Notes: generated by a model from the letters alone, not told the origin. A DNA stretch of 64,000 nucleotides from Ancylostoma caninum (GCA_037903475.1 JBAJFG010000080.1:620001-684000); one strand, 5' to 3'. Positions 35,239-46,717 are shown, counted from the stretch's first letter. Translations and numbers: made by a program.

Positions 35239-37724
35239 ATTACCGACGATTAAATGCGATAACAAAATCCGAAACATATATTATACCGAATATTCAAGAG
35301 ATTCTCGACATTGCTTGCGGCAAAACATTCTACACTACGTTAGATTTTAAATCCGGTTTCTATCAAATACCTGTCGAAGAATCTCATCGCGAGCGAACAG
35401 CTTTTCAATGCTTTTTAGGTCTGTACCAGTTCATAACTATGCCAATGGGTCTAAAAGGTGCTCCTGGAACCTTCCAGAAAATAACAAACTCTCTTATTAG
35501 AGAGCTTCGAAGCTGCACTTTTGCTTACATTGATGATATCGTAACTTGTGCAGACAATTTCGACCAACATATACGTGATGTGCGAGAGCTATTTTCTCGA
35601 ATTCGTTCATTCGGCATGAAATTACGAATCGATAAATGTGTTTTTGCTGCTAAAGAAGTGGAATATCTTGGCGTTCTCATAAGCAAAAATGGATCGCGTA
35701 TCAACCCCAAACGAATTGAAAGTATAACGAAATATCCAGTACCGAAAACAGTGTCTGACGTGAAATCGTTTCTTGGTGCCGCATCCTATTTTCGTAGATA
35801 CATTCCAAACTTTGCAAAAATAGCGAATCCCCTTACTGGACTAACGAGAAAAGAAAATAAGCGGTTCGTATGGAGAATTGAGCAACAAATGGCTTTTGAA
35901 GAACTCAAACAAAAGCTAATATCTGCACCAGTTCTGGCAGCACCGCGCATTGGTCAACCATATGAAATTCATACTGATGCCTCTACAAAAGCAGTCGCTG
36001 GCACGTTGCTGCAAATGAATCCGAAAACAAGTTCGCTACATCCAATAGCATTTGCGAGTCGATGTCTGAACAAGCACGAACGAAACTATTCTATTATCGA
36101 ACTTGAAGCGTTAGCCATTGTCTATAGCCTTACACAATTTCGTCCCTACGTATTTGGTACAAAAGTTACTATTCTAACCGATCACTCTCCACTGTGCTCC
36201 TTGTTACACCGCACAGATTTAGAAGGCAGATTAGCAAAGTATCAAATTGCAATTATGGGCTATGATGCCGAAATAAAATATCGCCCTGGGAAATTAAATC
36301 CAGTATCCGATGCTTTATCACGACATCATGTCAATCTTCAAGTTAATTCAGTCACGAAAACGAATTTACCGACTATTGACGAAATTCGAAAAGCCCAGAA
36401 AAATTCCGTTTATCGCGAAAAAATCGAAAATTTGCGAAATAACGAGCTCAGTTTTCCAAATTTCGCACTAATTGACGATCTACTATACCTTTCAAACGGT
36501 AAACGACATCGCTTAGTCATACCCGATAAGTCTATAGCTTTAAAACTTATATCACATCATCACGAAAATTTATTAGACGGAGGCCACTTGGGTATTTCGA
36601 AAACTTTGGCGAAATTACGCTCGAAGTACTTTTGGCCTAATATGGCAGAAGATGTTAAAAATTTTGTGAACTCTTGCGACATTTGCCAAAGAATAAAATC
36701 GCCTCCTCAAAATATTCATAGCGAAAAACTTCATCCGTATCCTATTCCAGTACGGCCATTTCAACGCGTCCATTCCGATGTTATAGGGCCTCTAATAACG
36801 TGTGAAAACGGCTATAGTTACGTTCTGATACACACATGCGCGTTTACAAAATACGTTGTATGCACTCCTATAACGAACCAACGTACATCAACCATCGCAA
36901 ATGCATTAGTCAATGACATCATATGTCGTTTTGGTGTGCCAGAAGTCCTCATTTCTGATCGAGGCAGTAATTATACCAGTTCACTATTCAGTGAAATCGC
37001 ACAACTACTTGGCATCGATCATGTGTTAACAACAGCTTATCATCACGAATCAAATGGTCAGGTCGAGCGTTATGTGAAAACGATTACACAAATGTTAACC
37101 GCTTTTGTGAGTCAATCGCGAGAAAAGTGGTCCAATTTCATTCAATTGGTAGTATTCGCATTAAATACCTCAAAGAATGAAACTACAAATGAGACACCAT
37201 TTTTCCTTATGCATGGAAGAGACCCACAATTAATCGCGGACATCGCTTTAAAGCTCCCTTCCCCATCTTTTTATGACGTAGAATCGTACAAAAATCATCT
37301 AATTCACAACCTTTCTCTTGCGTGGAAAGAAAATCAGAAACGAATAGCTCATAGCGTTAATCACTACAAAACAGAATACGATAAGCACACTAATCCGAAC
37401 ACTGACGTTAATATCGGATCTATAGTTTTATTACGCGAAGAAGCAAATCAGCCGAAATTGAATCACGATTGGAAAGGACCCTATAGAGTACTCGAAATTT
37501 CGAAACCTAACGTCGTTATAAGCCCTATTGGAGCCCCTAGCAAACAAGAGAAGGTCCATTTGAATCGACTGAAACTGTACACTCATCGGGTTGAAGTCCC
37601 TTCACTCATCAGTGCGCACAAAGAAGACTCCAGGCCGATGACTGAAAAGAATGAACCCGTACCACTACGCCGATCGGAACGCCTCAAGTCGCGCAATCTA
37701 GGAAGAAGCTCCGCGTACATTTGA
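35184..37724 (+). CDS. Reverse transcriptase, RNase H and integrase (Ty3/Gypsy pol, frame 0)
   Basis: Meaningful sequence begins right after the A run at 35209-35213. RT: DGTWRFVVDYRRLN near 35214-35255, TTLDFKSGFYQIPV (35334-35375), MPMGLKGAPGTFQ near 35440, catalytic YIDD at 35526-35537. RNase H: HTDAST near 35970, ELEAL near 36100, LTDHSPL near 36175 and DALSR near 36310. Integrase: H2C2 zinc finger (GGHLG ... CDICQ, 36580-36690), then D at 36777, D at 36957 and E at 37065, giving DD35E spacing. A GPYRVLEI block near 37480 is the GPY/F module, and a basic RRSERLKSR tail ends the protein. All catalytic residues seen are intact. The only defect is the frame change at the N-terminal edge of RT. 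The enzymes copy the RNA genome and insert the DNA into the host chromosome. Confidence 0.93.
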   Translation: MRTHSAGEEKDGTWRFVVDYRRLNAITKSETYIIPNIQEILDIACGKTFYTTLDFKSGFYQIPVEESHRERTAFQCFLGLYQFITMPMGLKGAPGTFQKITNSLIRELRSCTFAYIDDIVTCADNFDQHIRDVRELFSRIRSFGMKLRIDKCVFAAKEVEYLGVLISKNGSRINPKRIESITKYPVPKTVSDVKSFLGAASYFRRYIPNFAKIANPLTGLTRKENKRFVWRIEQQMAFEELKQKLISAPVLAAPRIGQPYEIHTDASTKAVAGTLLQMNPKTSSLHPIAFASRCLNKHERNYSIIELEALAIVYSLTQFRPYVFGTKVTILTDHSPLCSLLHRTDLEGRLAKYQIAIMGYDAEIKYRPGKLNPVSDALSRHHVNLQVNSVTKTNLPTIDEIRKAQKNSVYREKIENLRNNELSFPNFALIDDLLYLSNGKRHRLVIPDKSIALKLISHHHENLLDGGHLGISKTLAKLRSKYFWPNMAEDVKNFVNSCDICQRIKSPPQNIHSEKLHPYPIPVRPFQRVHSDVIGPLITCENGYSYVLIHTCAFTKYVVCTPITNQRTSTIANALVNDIICRFGVPEVLISDRGSNYTSSLFSEIAQLLGIDHVLTTAYHHESNGQVERYVKTITQMLTAFVSQSREKWSNFIQLVVFALNTSKNETTNETPFFLMHGRDPQLIADIALKLPSPSFYDVESYKNHLIHNLSLAWKENQKRIAHSVNHYKTEYDKHTNPNTDVNIGSIVLLREEANQPKLNHDWKGPYRVLEISKPNVVISPIGAPSKQEKVHLNRLKLYTHRVEVPSLISAHKEDSRPMTEKNEPVPLRRSERLKSRNLGRSSAYI

Positions 37725-37949
37725 AGCTTTCCAATTCCAAAATTTCTTCGTCATGAATTTTTGGCTTTCTTTCTAATTTAATTTTTACCATTGTTCTATT
37801 GTTCTCTTTTGATATCCTAATCATTCATTTCCCCACTTGTATCTTAACTTCCTTAAATAGTTCTCATTTATCGTTTGTTCAGTTGTTCGTTGTTACTATT
37901 TGTCGCTAATTTATCCCACAACTCTCTTTTTACTAGTTGTTATTGTAGA

Positions 37950-38664
37950 ATGGAGCAAGATGAGCTCGACTATGGTGATGAAATTCCGAAAACACCACGT
38001 TCTGATGCCGCTTCGGAATTCGAATTCGGTTATGACGAAAATATTAAGGTGAATTAAATTTCGAAATAATAAGCAAATGATGGTTACCCACTCCGAGTAC
38101 GATGAAATCTCACAACTTTAGGACGAAACTACGGAAAACAGTGAAAGAATTTCGTCACTCGAAGCCCAATTCCGCGAACTCAAAGACCTACTAGAGCGCA
38201 ATATCGGCGAGAGACGAACTGATACAGGAAAAGAAGAGAATCAGCCGAAAAATATCGAGGACGATAAGAATAAGCCGAGTGAGAAGCAGAGGATTGTCGT
38301 TACGATCCAGAACGACCCTCCAAATCTCCCTAACATCGCGGAAAATAGCGAAGAAAAAGAAAACTCGAATAACAGCAGCAAGAATAGGACGCAACCGCCA
38401 GAGCTCGTCGTTGAGCGTATAATGTACTGTCGATTTTGTGGGGAGGAGGGATATAGCGATAGTTGCCGCAATGTGATAAGTGTTTTGCGTAGGGCTGAGA
38501 TCGCCAGACGTGACCACTTATGTCCGATTTGCCTGAAGCCACATAGCGGCAAGTGCAGAAAACAACTTAGCTGCGTTTATTGCGGCGGTAATGACCATCA
38601 TCGCGCGCTGTGTCACAGTATCGAGGCCTATGATAATCGCGGCGAGATAGGTCATCATTGTTAA
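37950..38664 (+). CDS. ORF3: coiled-coil plus zinc-knuckle protein, apparently spliced
   Basis: Exon 1 runs from ATG 37950 to 38048, coding an acidic segment that starts MEQDELDYGDEIPKTP. Exon 2 is 38122-38664. The 73-bp intron between them starts GTGAAT and ends AACTTTAG. Both exons end on codon boundaries in the required frames (phase 0), and reading straight through meets stops. Exon 2 codes a short coiled coil (ISSLEAQFRELKDLLERN), a charged linker, then three Cys/His blocks: C-X2-C-X8-C, C-X2-C-X4-H-X3-C and C-X2-C-X4-HH-X3-C (38425-38625). This cluster is the kind found at the C-terminus of Gag in nematode and BEL-type retroelements. The total is about 213 residues. TTATTGTAG just before the ATG is a candidate acceptor for a leader exon. 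A role as nucleocapsid or RNA-binding accessory protein is inferred. Confidence 0.65.
38049..38121 (+). other. Predicted intron in ORF3
   Basis: The donor is AAG|GTGAAT and the acceptor ACAACTTTAG|GAC. It is phase 0, and it removes an in-frame TAA in the upstream frame and the TAG at 38119. The length is typical of nematode introns. This is predicted from sequence only. Confidence 0.6.
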
Positions 38665-38985
38665 GTATTACGTATAACGTATAGCGAAAATATTTTGAAG
38701 AAATGCGAAAAATACCACTCACTCCGAAGTAGTGTTCTCATTATATTTTGTAATTGTTTCCATCTATCATTGTAGTTGCTTGTAATCCACTTACTAGTAC
38801 TGTGGATTGTAGAAATGTCACTTGTTTAGTCGTTATGAAATATTTTTAACTCGATCACTATGTTATATTATCGTAAGTTCTGTTATTTAATTGTTGTTGA
38901 ATATCAATTATGGTTGTTGTATCGTCAAGTTATTTTTGTAACAGTGTTATGTTACTGTAACGTTTGCGAGGGCGCAAACTTCCCT

Positions 38986-38995
38986 GGAGGGGGCA
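38986..38995 (+). other. Polypurine tract
   Basis: GGAGGGGGCA immediately precedes the 3' LTR at 38996. It is the expected plus-strand primer site for reverse transcription. Confidence 0.8.
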
Positions 38996-39176
38996 TGTAA
39001 CGCCCTTACTTTCTTGGCTTAGGCCACGCCCCCAGAGAAGAGGGCGCTCTCAGTTGACTCGCCTGTACTCGCTTGTACTCGCATGTATTTGTAAAATACG
39101 TTTAGAATAAAACGTGAACACGAATCTATGTAAGTTGTATCGACCTGAAAGAACTCCTAAGACCTAAAACGTTACA
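38996..39176 (+). repeat. 3' LTR
   Basis: 181 bp, identical to the 5' LTR except one T for C (GACCTAAAACG). AATAAA lies at 39106-39111. It is followed by GTCC, the second copy of the target duplication. Confidence 0.97.
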
Positions 39177-41430
39177 GTCCCACCCCCACCCCGCCGTCCG
39201 TGCTCTCGGTCTGGCCATCGTCACTACGCCGGCTATTCGTTCCACTCATACGCTCTCGACGGAAATTCGCCGTTCTTAGCCGTAGTAAGCCGAAATAGGA
39301 TCTCATTGTTTATTCGGCCGCCGGCACGACATTGCCACTCTACCCAAGGGACCTTTATTGGCTTTTTGTGGGCCTTCGCTGCTTGGTTATTTTTAGAGGG
39401 GTTTCCTCCCTGTGTCAGCAGACGCTGCATTTGGAAACTGTCATCACATTGACATGAGCAATTGAGAGGGGTTTTTCTCATTATACGTTGCACACAAATG
39501 AGATGTGGACGGCGCTCGCCCCTTCCCCACCTATTTTTGGCTTGTCGATTACTGCCGGAAGCATTTTCATTGACCGCCAGTTGGATGTGGACTGCTGCAT
39601 AGCAACTATGAGAAGGCTAACTGTTTCTTTCAGGATTTCAGTCGGTGTCTCAGTTGTTCCACTCTTTTGCCCCTTAATTTGCGGGGATTAATGGCTGGAT
39701 AATCGTAACATGCATGTATAGGTTTTTTTGCGGAGTCGATGTCGGATTTTCGATTCATGTGCTTTGGTTCCCCTAATAAAGAAAGTTTCGATAGTATCAT
39801 TTGTGTCCTAACCAAAGCTCATCTAATCGTCTATCTGGTCTTATATTCCCTTTCAAATCTTATTACCTTTCGAATTTAACCATCTCTCTTGGCGATTCCA
39901 AGTTCAGTTGGATGGATAAATCCGTTGCTATGTTGTACCTATAACACATCCGAGCTCCACAAAAAAATTAGGAATATTCTTTTATTTCTCACTTTCCCCT
40001 TCCCTTATTGTTTCTTAAGTTTGCTTTCGTTTCCGTGATTGAGCCATCCTCTCTAATTTCCACCTTCATTTGTTTTTCTTCTGAGACGTGACAACAATTC
40101 CACCACAACAGTCAACAAAGAATTTTTGCATATCATGAACAGCTTGCTTCAACACCAATCTGCCTATGTTCCTAGACAAGCATCGTAAGTGAGCATCGTA
40201 CATATCCACTTACTTATTTGTTTAATTATCTATTCTTTATTCTTTATTGCGATAGCACATAGTGTGTCTGACTTCTTTCGCGAAGAGTCCACAAATCTGT
40301 TCGTACACGCATCGAGCAAAGTGGTCCAGTTTCGCCGAGTTTCTTCAAAGGCATACAACCCACGTGTGCCTAATGCGGGTTGGGTTGGAGTCTTCTCCGT
40401 TCCGCACCAGCCTTCTTGATAGGAACTCGCTTCTTGGTCCTTGCGATCGGAGAGCTGTCCTGAAGCCAACCGCTCTCGGAGTACTGACGGAGTGAACTAA
40501 TTATTAATTATCTATTATTATCTATTAAATGCACTAAAAGGCGCACCATAAGCAAATTAAGCAGACGGCTCTGTGAAACCTTCGTTCTCCAAGAATGACA
40601 ATCCAAGATTACTCAAAGGCAACTTTGAGATTCCATATCACTTTGATTTCTAGGCCTATGGCATACTTTACAGCGACATCGTCGCAGTGAAGAAAATGGA
40701 TGGAAATGATGAGAGCAAAATTTTACAGGTTTCCATATGTTGTCACACAATTTGCGTGGAAGAGAGTGCTGGCACAGGAGTAGTTGTGCGAAAACTTTTG
40801 GTGGTGAACGGTCGGTCGTTGCGACAGCGTCGCTGTTTAGCATGTAATTGGCCTTAGGCACATTCCTTACCTAGCCGACGCATTGATTACAATCTTAGAT
40901 GCGAAATCTTCCAAAACGGCCTATACACCGCTATTCCCACGGATTTTTTCCAGGTCCTGATGTCTCGTCGCTAATTGATTGAGAAAGCGATATAGAACAC
41001 GTGCACATTCACGTACTGTTCTTTTATTGTATCCCGCCGCACTATTTCACCTGCACAAATACACAGAGCCGCACGAATTTCACGTTTTCCTATTGAAACA
41101 CTGCTTGGGGGTGCACTTGGCGGTCAAATCACGATTATCCGCATCATTTTGCGAGCCACTAACACTTTCTTGCTACAGTTCTCACACTGACGTGAATTTT
41201 TACAGAATAAGAATATTATACATATTATTGCATATATTACATTTTTATTATGCCGTATCCATGAGAAATAACGTTGTGATGTGAGAAAGATGAATTCGAG
41301 ATAAGGAATCTAACTCACAAACATATCTACTACTTTTCTTAATTTCACTCATAACTGGGTGTGACCGCATCAGCAAACCAAGCTCGATTTTTTGCGCCTC
41401 AACACATTCCATTTCATGAAAATACAATAG

Positions 41431-41480
41431 GTGGGATGGGAAGGGGGGGGGGGGTAGGAAGGGGGCGGGGAGGATTAGAG
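41431..41480 (+). repeat. G-rich tract with G12 run
   Basis: A run of 12 G (41443-41454) is followed by GGGGGCGGGGAGG. The tract could form a G-quadruplex. Similar long C or G runs occur at 26256, 27317 and 28670. Confidence 0.7.
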
Positions 41481-42778
41481 GGGTTGGTGAAATGTTCTGG
41501 CCATTGTGGTGCGAAATTTCTGTGGAATACTCTCTAAAAGTGGAATCTCCGTCTCCGCAGCGTTGCAGACCCGGAGTGAGAGTAAAAATAGTGGAAATAC
41601 CAGTCTATGCACTGACTCGTGCATTGAATTCAAGTTCCAGGGCTTATGTCCCACAGAATTTTCCTGAACTTCCATAAAGCGATCATGTCGATTGCTGATT
41701 AACATTGGCTATCAGACAGACAATCGTAATAATCATAATTGGTTTGTCTGGTTAGCTTCTCGTGTATACCATCGTAGCTTGATATGTAGGTAATCCAGTT
41801 ATGCATAGTTTTGAAGGATTTTTTTTGGTTCTGAAGTTTTTGTGGCACGCACATGCAATAGTCTCGATTTGTGGTCAGTGAACTGGTTTTCTCATAAGAG
41901 AAATGAATTTAAATGACCAAATGCATAAAATTAACATGTAAATAATCCCTTCGCAAATATTATTAGTTTGGTGCATAATTAATGCGGCTTTTTTGGCGAC
42001 TTCTTTTCTCAACAAAGAATGAAGCTTTTCAAGTGGTTTTCCGTGAAACAGTCCTTTCTTTCCACTTATATGTACAAGGTGCCGTCGAAAGCTGCATCCA
42101 CATCCGCCATGATATTAGGTGTTAACACAAGTCCTTGCGCTTCTTTTTCAGATCTATTTTTCTAAACCAATTTGCCACCATTTTGGAGCATATCATATAC
42201 GATTCGGAAGCGCTATTCTTCCTCTACAAGAATGTTGTGAACAGTTTCTTTTAAATTGATAGTTTGCTTGAGCCTGCGAATTGGAGCAATGAGTAAACGA
42301 AAAACAGCGCAACCGACAGGTACCCATACTGGCACTGAGTCAAAGCTCGAAAAGCCATCAAAACTGGCCAGTTGACCTGTGCTGAGCATGAAAGAGACGT
42401 TTTGCTTGAGATTACCGCTCATTAGCGCTTTTCTAAGATCAAAGAAGACATATTTGGTATCGATGACACCAACCACTTCGACCAAAGAGATTCCCAACAC
42501 AAGAACCCGAGAATTGTTCCAAAGGAAATTTACGGTCTAGATGGACATCATGGCCCGTGGTAAAGGGTCCAACGCAATAATCGCACATCACCTTCAGGGT
42601 GATGATCGCACTTCGCGTTGGAGAGGAGTATGGTGATCATCGCCACGGTGAATCGGATAGGCCGTACATGAAAAGTGATCAAATGAACGTGTATATATGT
42701 GCTTCCACATCACTTCGGGGCTGTTTTAGCGTGTGAGACAGTTATGAACCATTGCGAGTAACAGACTAGAACGAGTAC

Positions 42779-42823
42779 GACTTGTCAGAAGCACCAGATG
42801 CACCTCTATGCTTCTGACAAGTC
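42779..42823. repeat. Perfect 15-bp inverted repeat
   Basis: GACTTGTCAGAAGCA at 42779-42793 is mirrored by TGCTTCTGACAAGTC at 42809-42823, with a 15-bp loop. The function is unknown. Confidence 0.7.
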
Positions 42824-44368
42824 CTACATATTCGAGCTTCTTCTATGCTGTTGGACGAAAATCAACATGCCTGAGTCCGTAGGCTCAGATTCATTCTGTG
42901 CAATTTTTGCAACTGATCATACGTACCTTCACACCATCACCATACTCCGAGTGAGATGCTCCGATTACTTCACTCGACGTCTCTTCGCTACGCACACTAT
43001 CTAGTCTAGCCTTCCAGGGCGATGAGATCAGCGCCTCGCTCATACGTGCTCGCAGCACCGCCACGGATAGTGATGATCTTCCATCCCTCAGCGTTGGAAG
43101 GTCTTCGCGCCTGCGATAATCGCCTCAAGTGTGGCGACGAGTTGTGCATGCAGCTGATTTCACCGCTGACACTTTACTGCCGGTCCATACTTCTCAGAGC
43201 TATCGAATAACTGGAGTAATTCCGCTGAAGGAATACAATCGCGAGGGTCTAGTAATCCTGCCCCATGGTGACTCAGAGCCCACTTTCCAAGTCAAACTGC
43301 CGCTACCACAGTTCCACTAACGATGTTCCCATGCGTTTATATTCTACTGGGCTTACACGTTCAAACAGTATGGGATGCTTCCTACTCCCTACCGGATACA
43401 TAGTCGGAATTGGGTTTTTCCCCGAATGGGCGTTTTTCTTCTTAAGCTCCAAAATTGAGTAATTCATCTTAAGCTCAAAAATTGAGTAATTCAATAGCAC
43501 TGTGAAAGCGCTTGATGATAGGGATGTAGAAGAAGAAATGCGTTTTCAGAAGTTGTAATACATGTTAGAGAAAAATGGCGATTGGGTGGAGAAAATCGCA
43601 ACTAAAAACCTCCCATTAATGTTTCCTACGTGGCATCTCTTTCTGAGCCAATACCTGCCAACGTATAACCCATGTTATTTACGATTCGCCTTCCATAGGG
43701 ATTTCTGTCCTCTACTGTATATAAATTCTCCCAGTACATTCGAGGGAAAGCTTATTGATCGAGTGTGAACCGAGGAACGTTTTTCAATCTGTGCACTTTC
43801 ATGCCCATTGATGTGCTAGCCTGTTTCAAATACCCATTTGTTCACGTATCCTTGTCATTGTTCATCTGTCATCCACGCACTTTTCGCCTATTTCTCTTTT
43901 TGCCTGTATAACCCAGTGAAATTATACGAAAAACTGGTATTGGTTCTGCGCTTGTGATCATCACGCACGCTGCTCCGTGAAAATAGCAACTGGCGTCACT
44001 AACCATGGTAGGGATGATGTCATTTATGAAAAAGGGGGTTTCCATGCGTCTGAGGAACGAGCAATTGTCGTCATTCTTATTTCTCAATTACAGCTCTATG
44101 TTCGGCAAATGAAAGACAGCGCAACGAAATATTCATCCCTGATACGAGGGCGGTTTGAAGAGTTCCTGGAATGACAATAAAAACAAAACAAATCTGACGC
44201 AATCAATATTTTATCTCATAACTCAGTCCTCTCGAAGCTCAACACACGTGGCCCGATGTGTTTTCAACTTTTCATTCTGAATCTAGAATTAATTTCTCTG
44301 GAGTACTCAGAATAATCGGGTGAAGCCACGATTAATTCGTCATGCCCAGCCACGAGGAAGCCAATGTA

Positions 44369-45279
44369 TTAGGTTGAGTCTAAAGTTCTCGGACAAACAG
44401 TATGACTTCTAGTGATCATAACTCAGCGAAGAGCTAATGAAGGTGGATGCGCGAGCTACCGATAGGGAATTTGATAGAGAATGAGAGGCTCTCCAAATTG
44501 CAAACTAACAAGCATATCAAATTAGTTCCTTTCCTACCCATCATGCCGCGCAATCACAAGCCGTCGCCACTCTATCCCCGCAACACCGTACTCTTTCTCT
44601 ATCTATCTGCGCTCAAGCGCAGACACATGTGGCTTGAGCACCTAGTCAGAAGGGATGAAAAGTGGATTCTCTATTCTAACGTTCACCGAAGTTCCCGATG
44701 CGTTGACAAACGTGCAGATGCAGAAGACGTCCCTAAACTCAATGTACTCACCAGAAGGGTTATGCTCTAAATTTCGTTGAGCGTACACGGCGTCAAATAC
44801 AGGGAGCTGCTCGCCGAGGGATCTGCGCTGACCGTAGACTTCTACTACATTGAAAAACTGAGGAATTTGAAGGCAAGTGCGCGCCCACAGCAGCACGAAA
44901 TCTACTATCAGCGCGGTAACGCTCGGCCGCACATTTCTAGAACGACCCAGGCAGAGTTGATGAAGTCCGGCAGGACCATTCCACCACACCCACCGTATTC
45001 CCCACACCTTGCTTCTCCGGACCACCGCCCTTTTTTCCTACTCCTACGTCATCTGGATGATCATGACTTTCACGACAACATTAGAAAGGCATTCGAGCAG
45101 TTCTTCGGCGGCCAGTCCTCTGCGTTTTGGAGCAAGGGCATCCGCGATCTGCCTAGACGTTTGCAGAAGACCACCGATGTCAATGAAGCATACTGCAAGT
45201 GATTCACAGTTATCTTTTGAAATTTGTAAGATAAATAAAAATATTGTCAATTTGCCCGAGATCTTTCGACTCAACGTAA
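44369..45279 (+). mobile_element. Internally deleted mariner transposon
   Basis: The left inverted repeat 44369-44394 (TTAGGTTGAGTCTAAAGTTC onward) is preceded by TA, the mariner target. The right end 45254-45279 is its reverse complement with 4 mismatches in 26. The element is only 911 bp, against roughly 1.3 kb for intact mariners. The missing part corresponds to the transposase N-terminal DNA-binding region. Confidence 0.85.
44447..45202 (+). pseudogene. Mariner transposase remnant
   Basis: A single frame with one in-frame stop (44768-44770) retains the C-terminal catalytic half. The blocks are RRDEKWILYSNV near 44650, GVKYRELLAEG near 44790, GNARPHISRTTQ near 44925 and PPYSPHLASPDH near 44990, followed by an FF-----FW-KGI-DLP tail. 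The first catalytic D (DEKW) remains, but the second (normally D before NARPH) is G and the third (normally SPD) is H. The enzyme is therefore dead even apart from the stop and the lost N-terminus. Confidence 0.9.
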
Positions 45280-46717
45280 TCGAAATACCGTTGGATGAGG
45301 TGGAATTTGCGATTTAATTACTACAAGTTTTTTTTATGAGCCATAACACCTGCTCAAGCGGTCATGCTAACATGTAGGGTCAATTCTTTTCTTCCTGTTC
45401 GCTTGCCGCTCGGGTTACCACTACTGAAGCTTCTAAAATTGTCGCCTAATATTCCCTTGTAATTACTTTTCCATCAATCCCATGGAACTCCCAAAAACAG
45501 GTTCCGTCACCATTCCACCTCGGTTAACGGTTCTTTCTTCTTCAGAATCCATTTTTCGTGTGTATACTACCTACTGTTTCACTGCATCTTTTGTGACCAC
45601 AGTGCAGCGTTCAGTCTGTTCTTCGATATGGATCCCAGTTTCGATTTGAAATCCAATTTAACCATTCAAAATTACTCTCTGGTTCTCATGTTGGATTGTG
45701 TTTTTGTTCACGATTCAGCAAATGCGGCACTCAATTTTGAAAACGTTTCTTTTTTTTTAAAGTTAGTTCATCGGGCAAAATAAAAATTAATGACACTTAA
45801 TAGATACACTAAGCTCCCTTTTTTAGCACGCCCTTGTATTCTATCTGTCAAGACCTCGTCAACGATTTCATTCACTGTTTTTGATGTTGTCAACTTTTCC
45901 TAACATTTTGCACATGGCTTACTCATTGCTCGCGCCCAGCTACGCCTGGTTTTCTGAACCCAGAAACTATGGCTGAAAAATGAAGGTGATGACCCTCTTA
46001 AATCAATATCCAAGTAGTGTTCCATTAACATGCGGTTTTCTCTTCCATTTGAAAAAATGATGTCCACCTAAATTTAGCTTCTCTCTGTAACTGAGCCCAC
46101 TCGCCATCGCTTGATTTGATCCCCTTGTCAAAAGGGTCGGAAGTACGAGATTTCTGAAATTCTGTACTTAAAAGAGCGCGCCTTCTGGAGAAACACGTAC
46201 TTTTCTGGAGAATTGCTCATCATCCAGTTCTTCAACAGGAAAGGAATTGCACTCCATGTGTAATTAGATAGGGTATACCTGGAATCCCGCAGTCCTTTTC
46301 CCGCCCATAAGCTCCTCAAAAGTTTGGGCTATAAATTGGTTATTCGGCAGTTTTGCACGGAACGACGTGCACTACTGTGATCAGGAGCTCCTGGAGATTC
46401 TTCCTATGCAAGAATCCAAAGATCTTGAGGTGGGACATGCAGCAATGGGGGCCAGATGTTATTATCTACTAGAAAACTGTCACTGAAATTGATAGGACTT
46501 TTTGCCGCGTAAACGTTTTGTTTACGCCCTCCTAAATAAATAAATAAAGGAATAAATAAATAAATCTGGAGCTAACGATACCACCTGCACAATAACCTTG
46601 ACTGTGCATTGCTTGCTGTATGGGTACGGCTGTTGCACAGCCTAAAACAGTTTGTTCCATTTGGGTTCGTACTAGATCTGCATTTAAATTTCTTTGCAGT
46701 ATTTGTCATATATGCCA
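45280..46717. other. Anonymous sequence with dispersed repeat
   Basis: No gene seen. 46350-46440 resembles 20060-20170 (TGTGATCAGGA, CTGGAGATT, ATCTTGAGGTGG). Confidence 0.4.
46533..46565. repeat. (AAAT)n microsatellite
   Basis: About eight AAAT/TAAA units interrupted once by GG. Confidence 0.85.

Larger units (their letters stand above)
29665..39176 (+). mobile_element. Ty3/Gypsy-type LTR retroelement with Env-like domain between gag and pol
   Basis: A 9512-bp element bounded by two 181-bp LTRs that differ at one position and flanked by the 4-bp direct repeat GTCC (29661-29664 and 39177-39180). The internal order is primer-binding site, ~1-kb leader, gag-like domain fused in frame to an Env-like glycoprotein, protease, RT, RNase H, integrase, a zinc-knuckle ORF, polypurine tract, 3' LTR. 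RT-RNase H-integrase order, H2C2/DD35E integrase and a GPY/F module place pol in Ty3/Gypsy (Metaviridae). Near-identical LTRs indicate a recent insertion. One frame change interrupts RT, so the copy is likely non-autonomous. The position of Env before pol and of the zinc module after integrase are both unlike the usual layout of this family. Confidence 0.95.
39181..44366. other. Anonymous sequence downstream of the retroelement
   Basis: The first 300 bp are GC-rich, like the sequence just before the 5' LTR, and look like the interrupted host sequence. No gene was recognised further on. A G-rich tract lies at 41431-41480. A 95-codon minus-strand frame at 42213-42500 has a plausible composition but begins at GTG and shows no recognised similarity. 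Confidence 0.4.

Noticed and set aside
38119..38121. In-frame stop disabling ORF3
   Set aside because: The TAG is the last three bases of a predicted phase-0 intron, and the exons on both sides join cleanly.
42779..42823. CRISPR-like or terminator structure
   Set aside because: A single inverted repeat with no repeat-spacer array. Eukaryotic context makes a bacterial terminator irrelevant.
44369..45279. Active mariner
   Set aside because: In-frame stop, lost N-terminal half, and two of the three catalytic Asp positions replaced.
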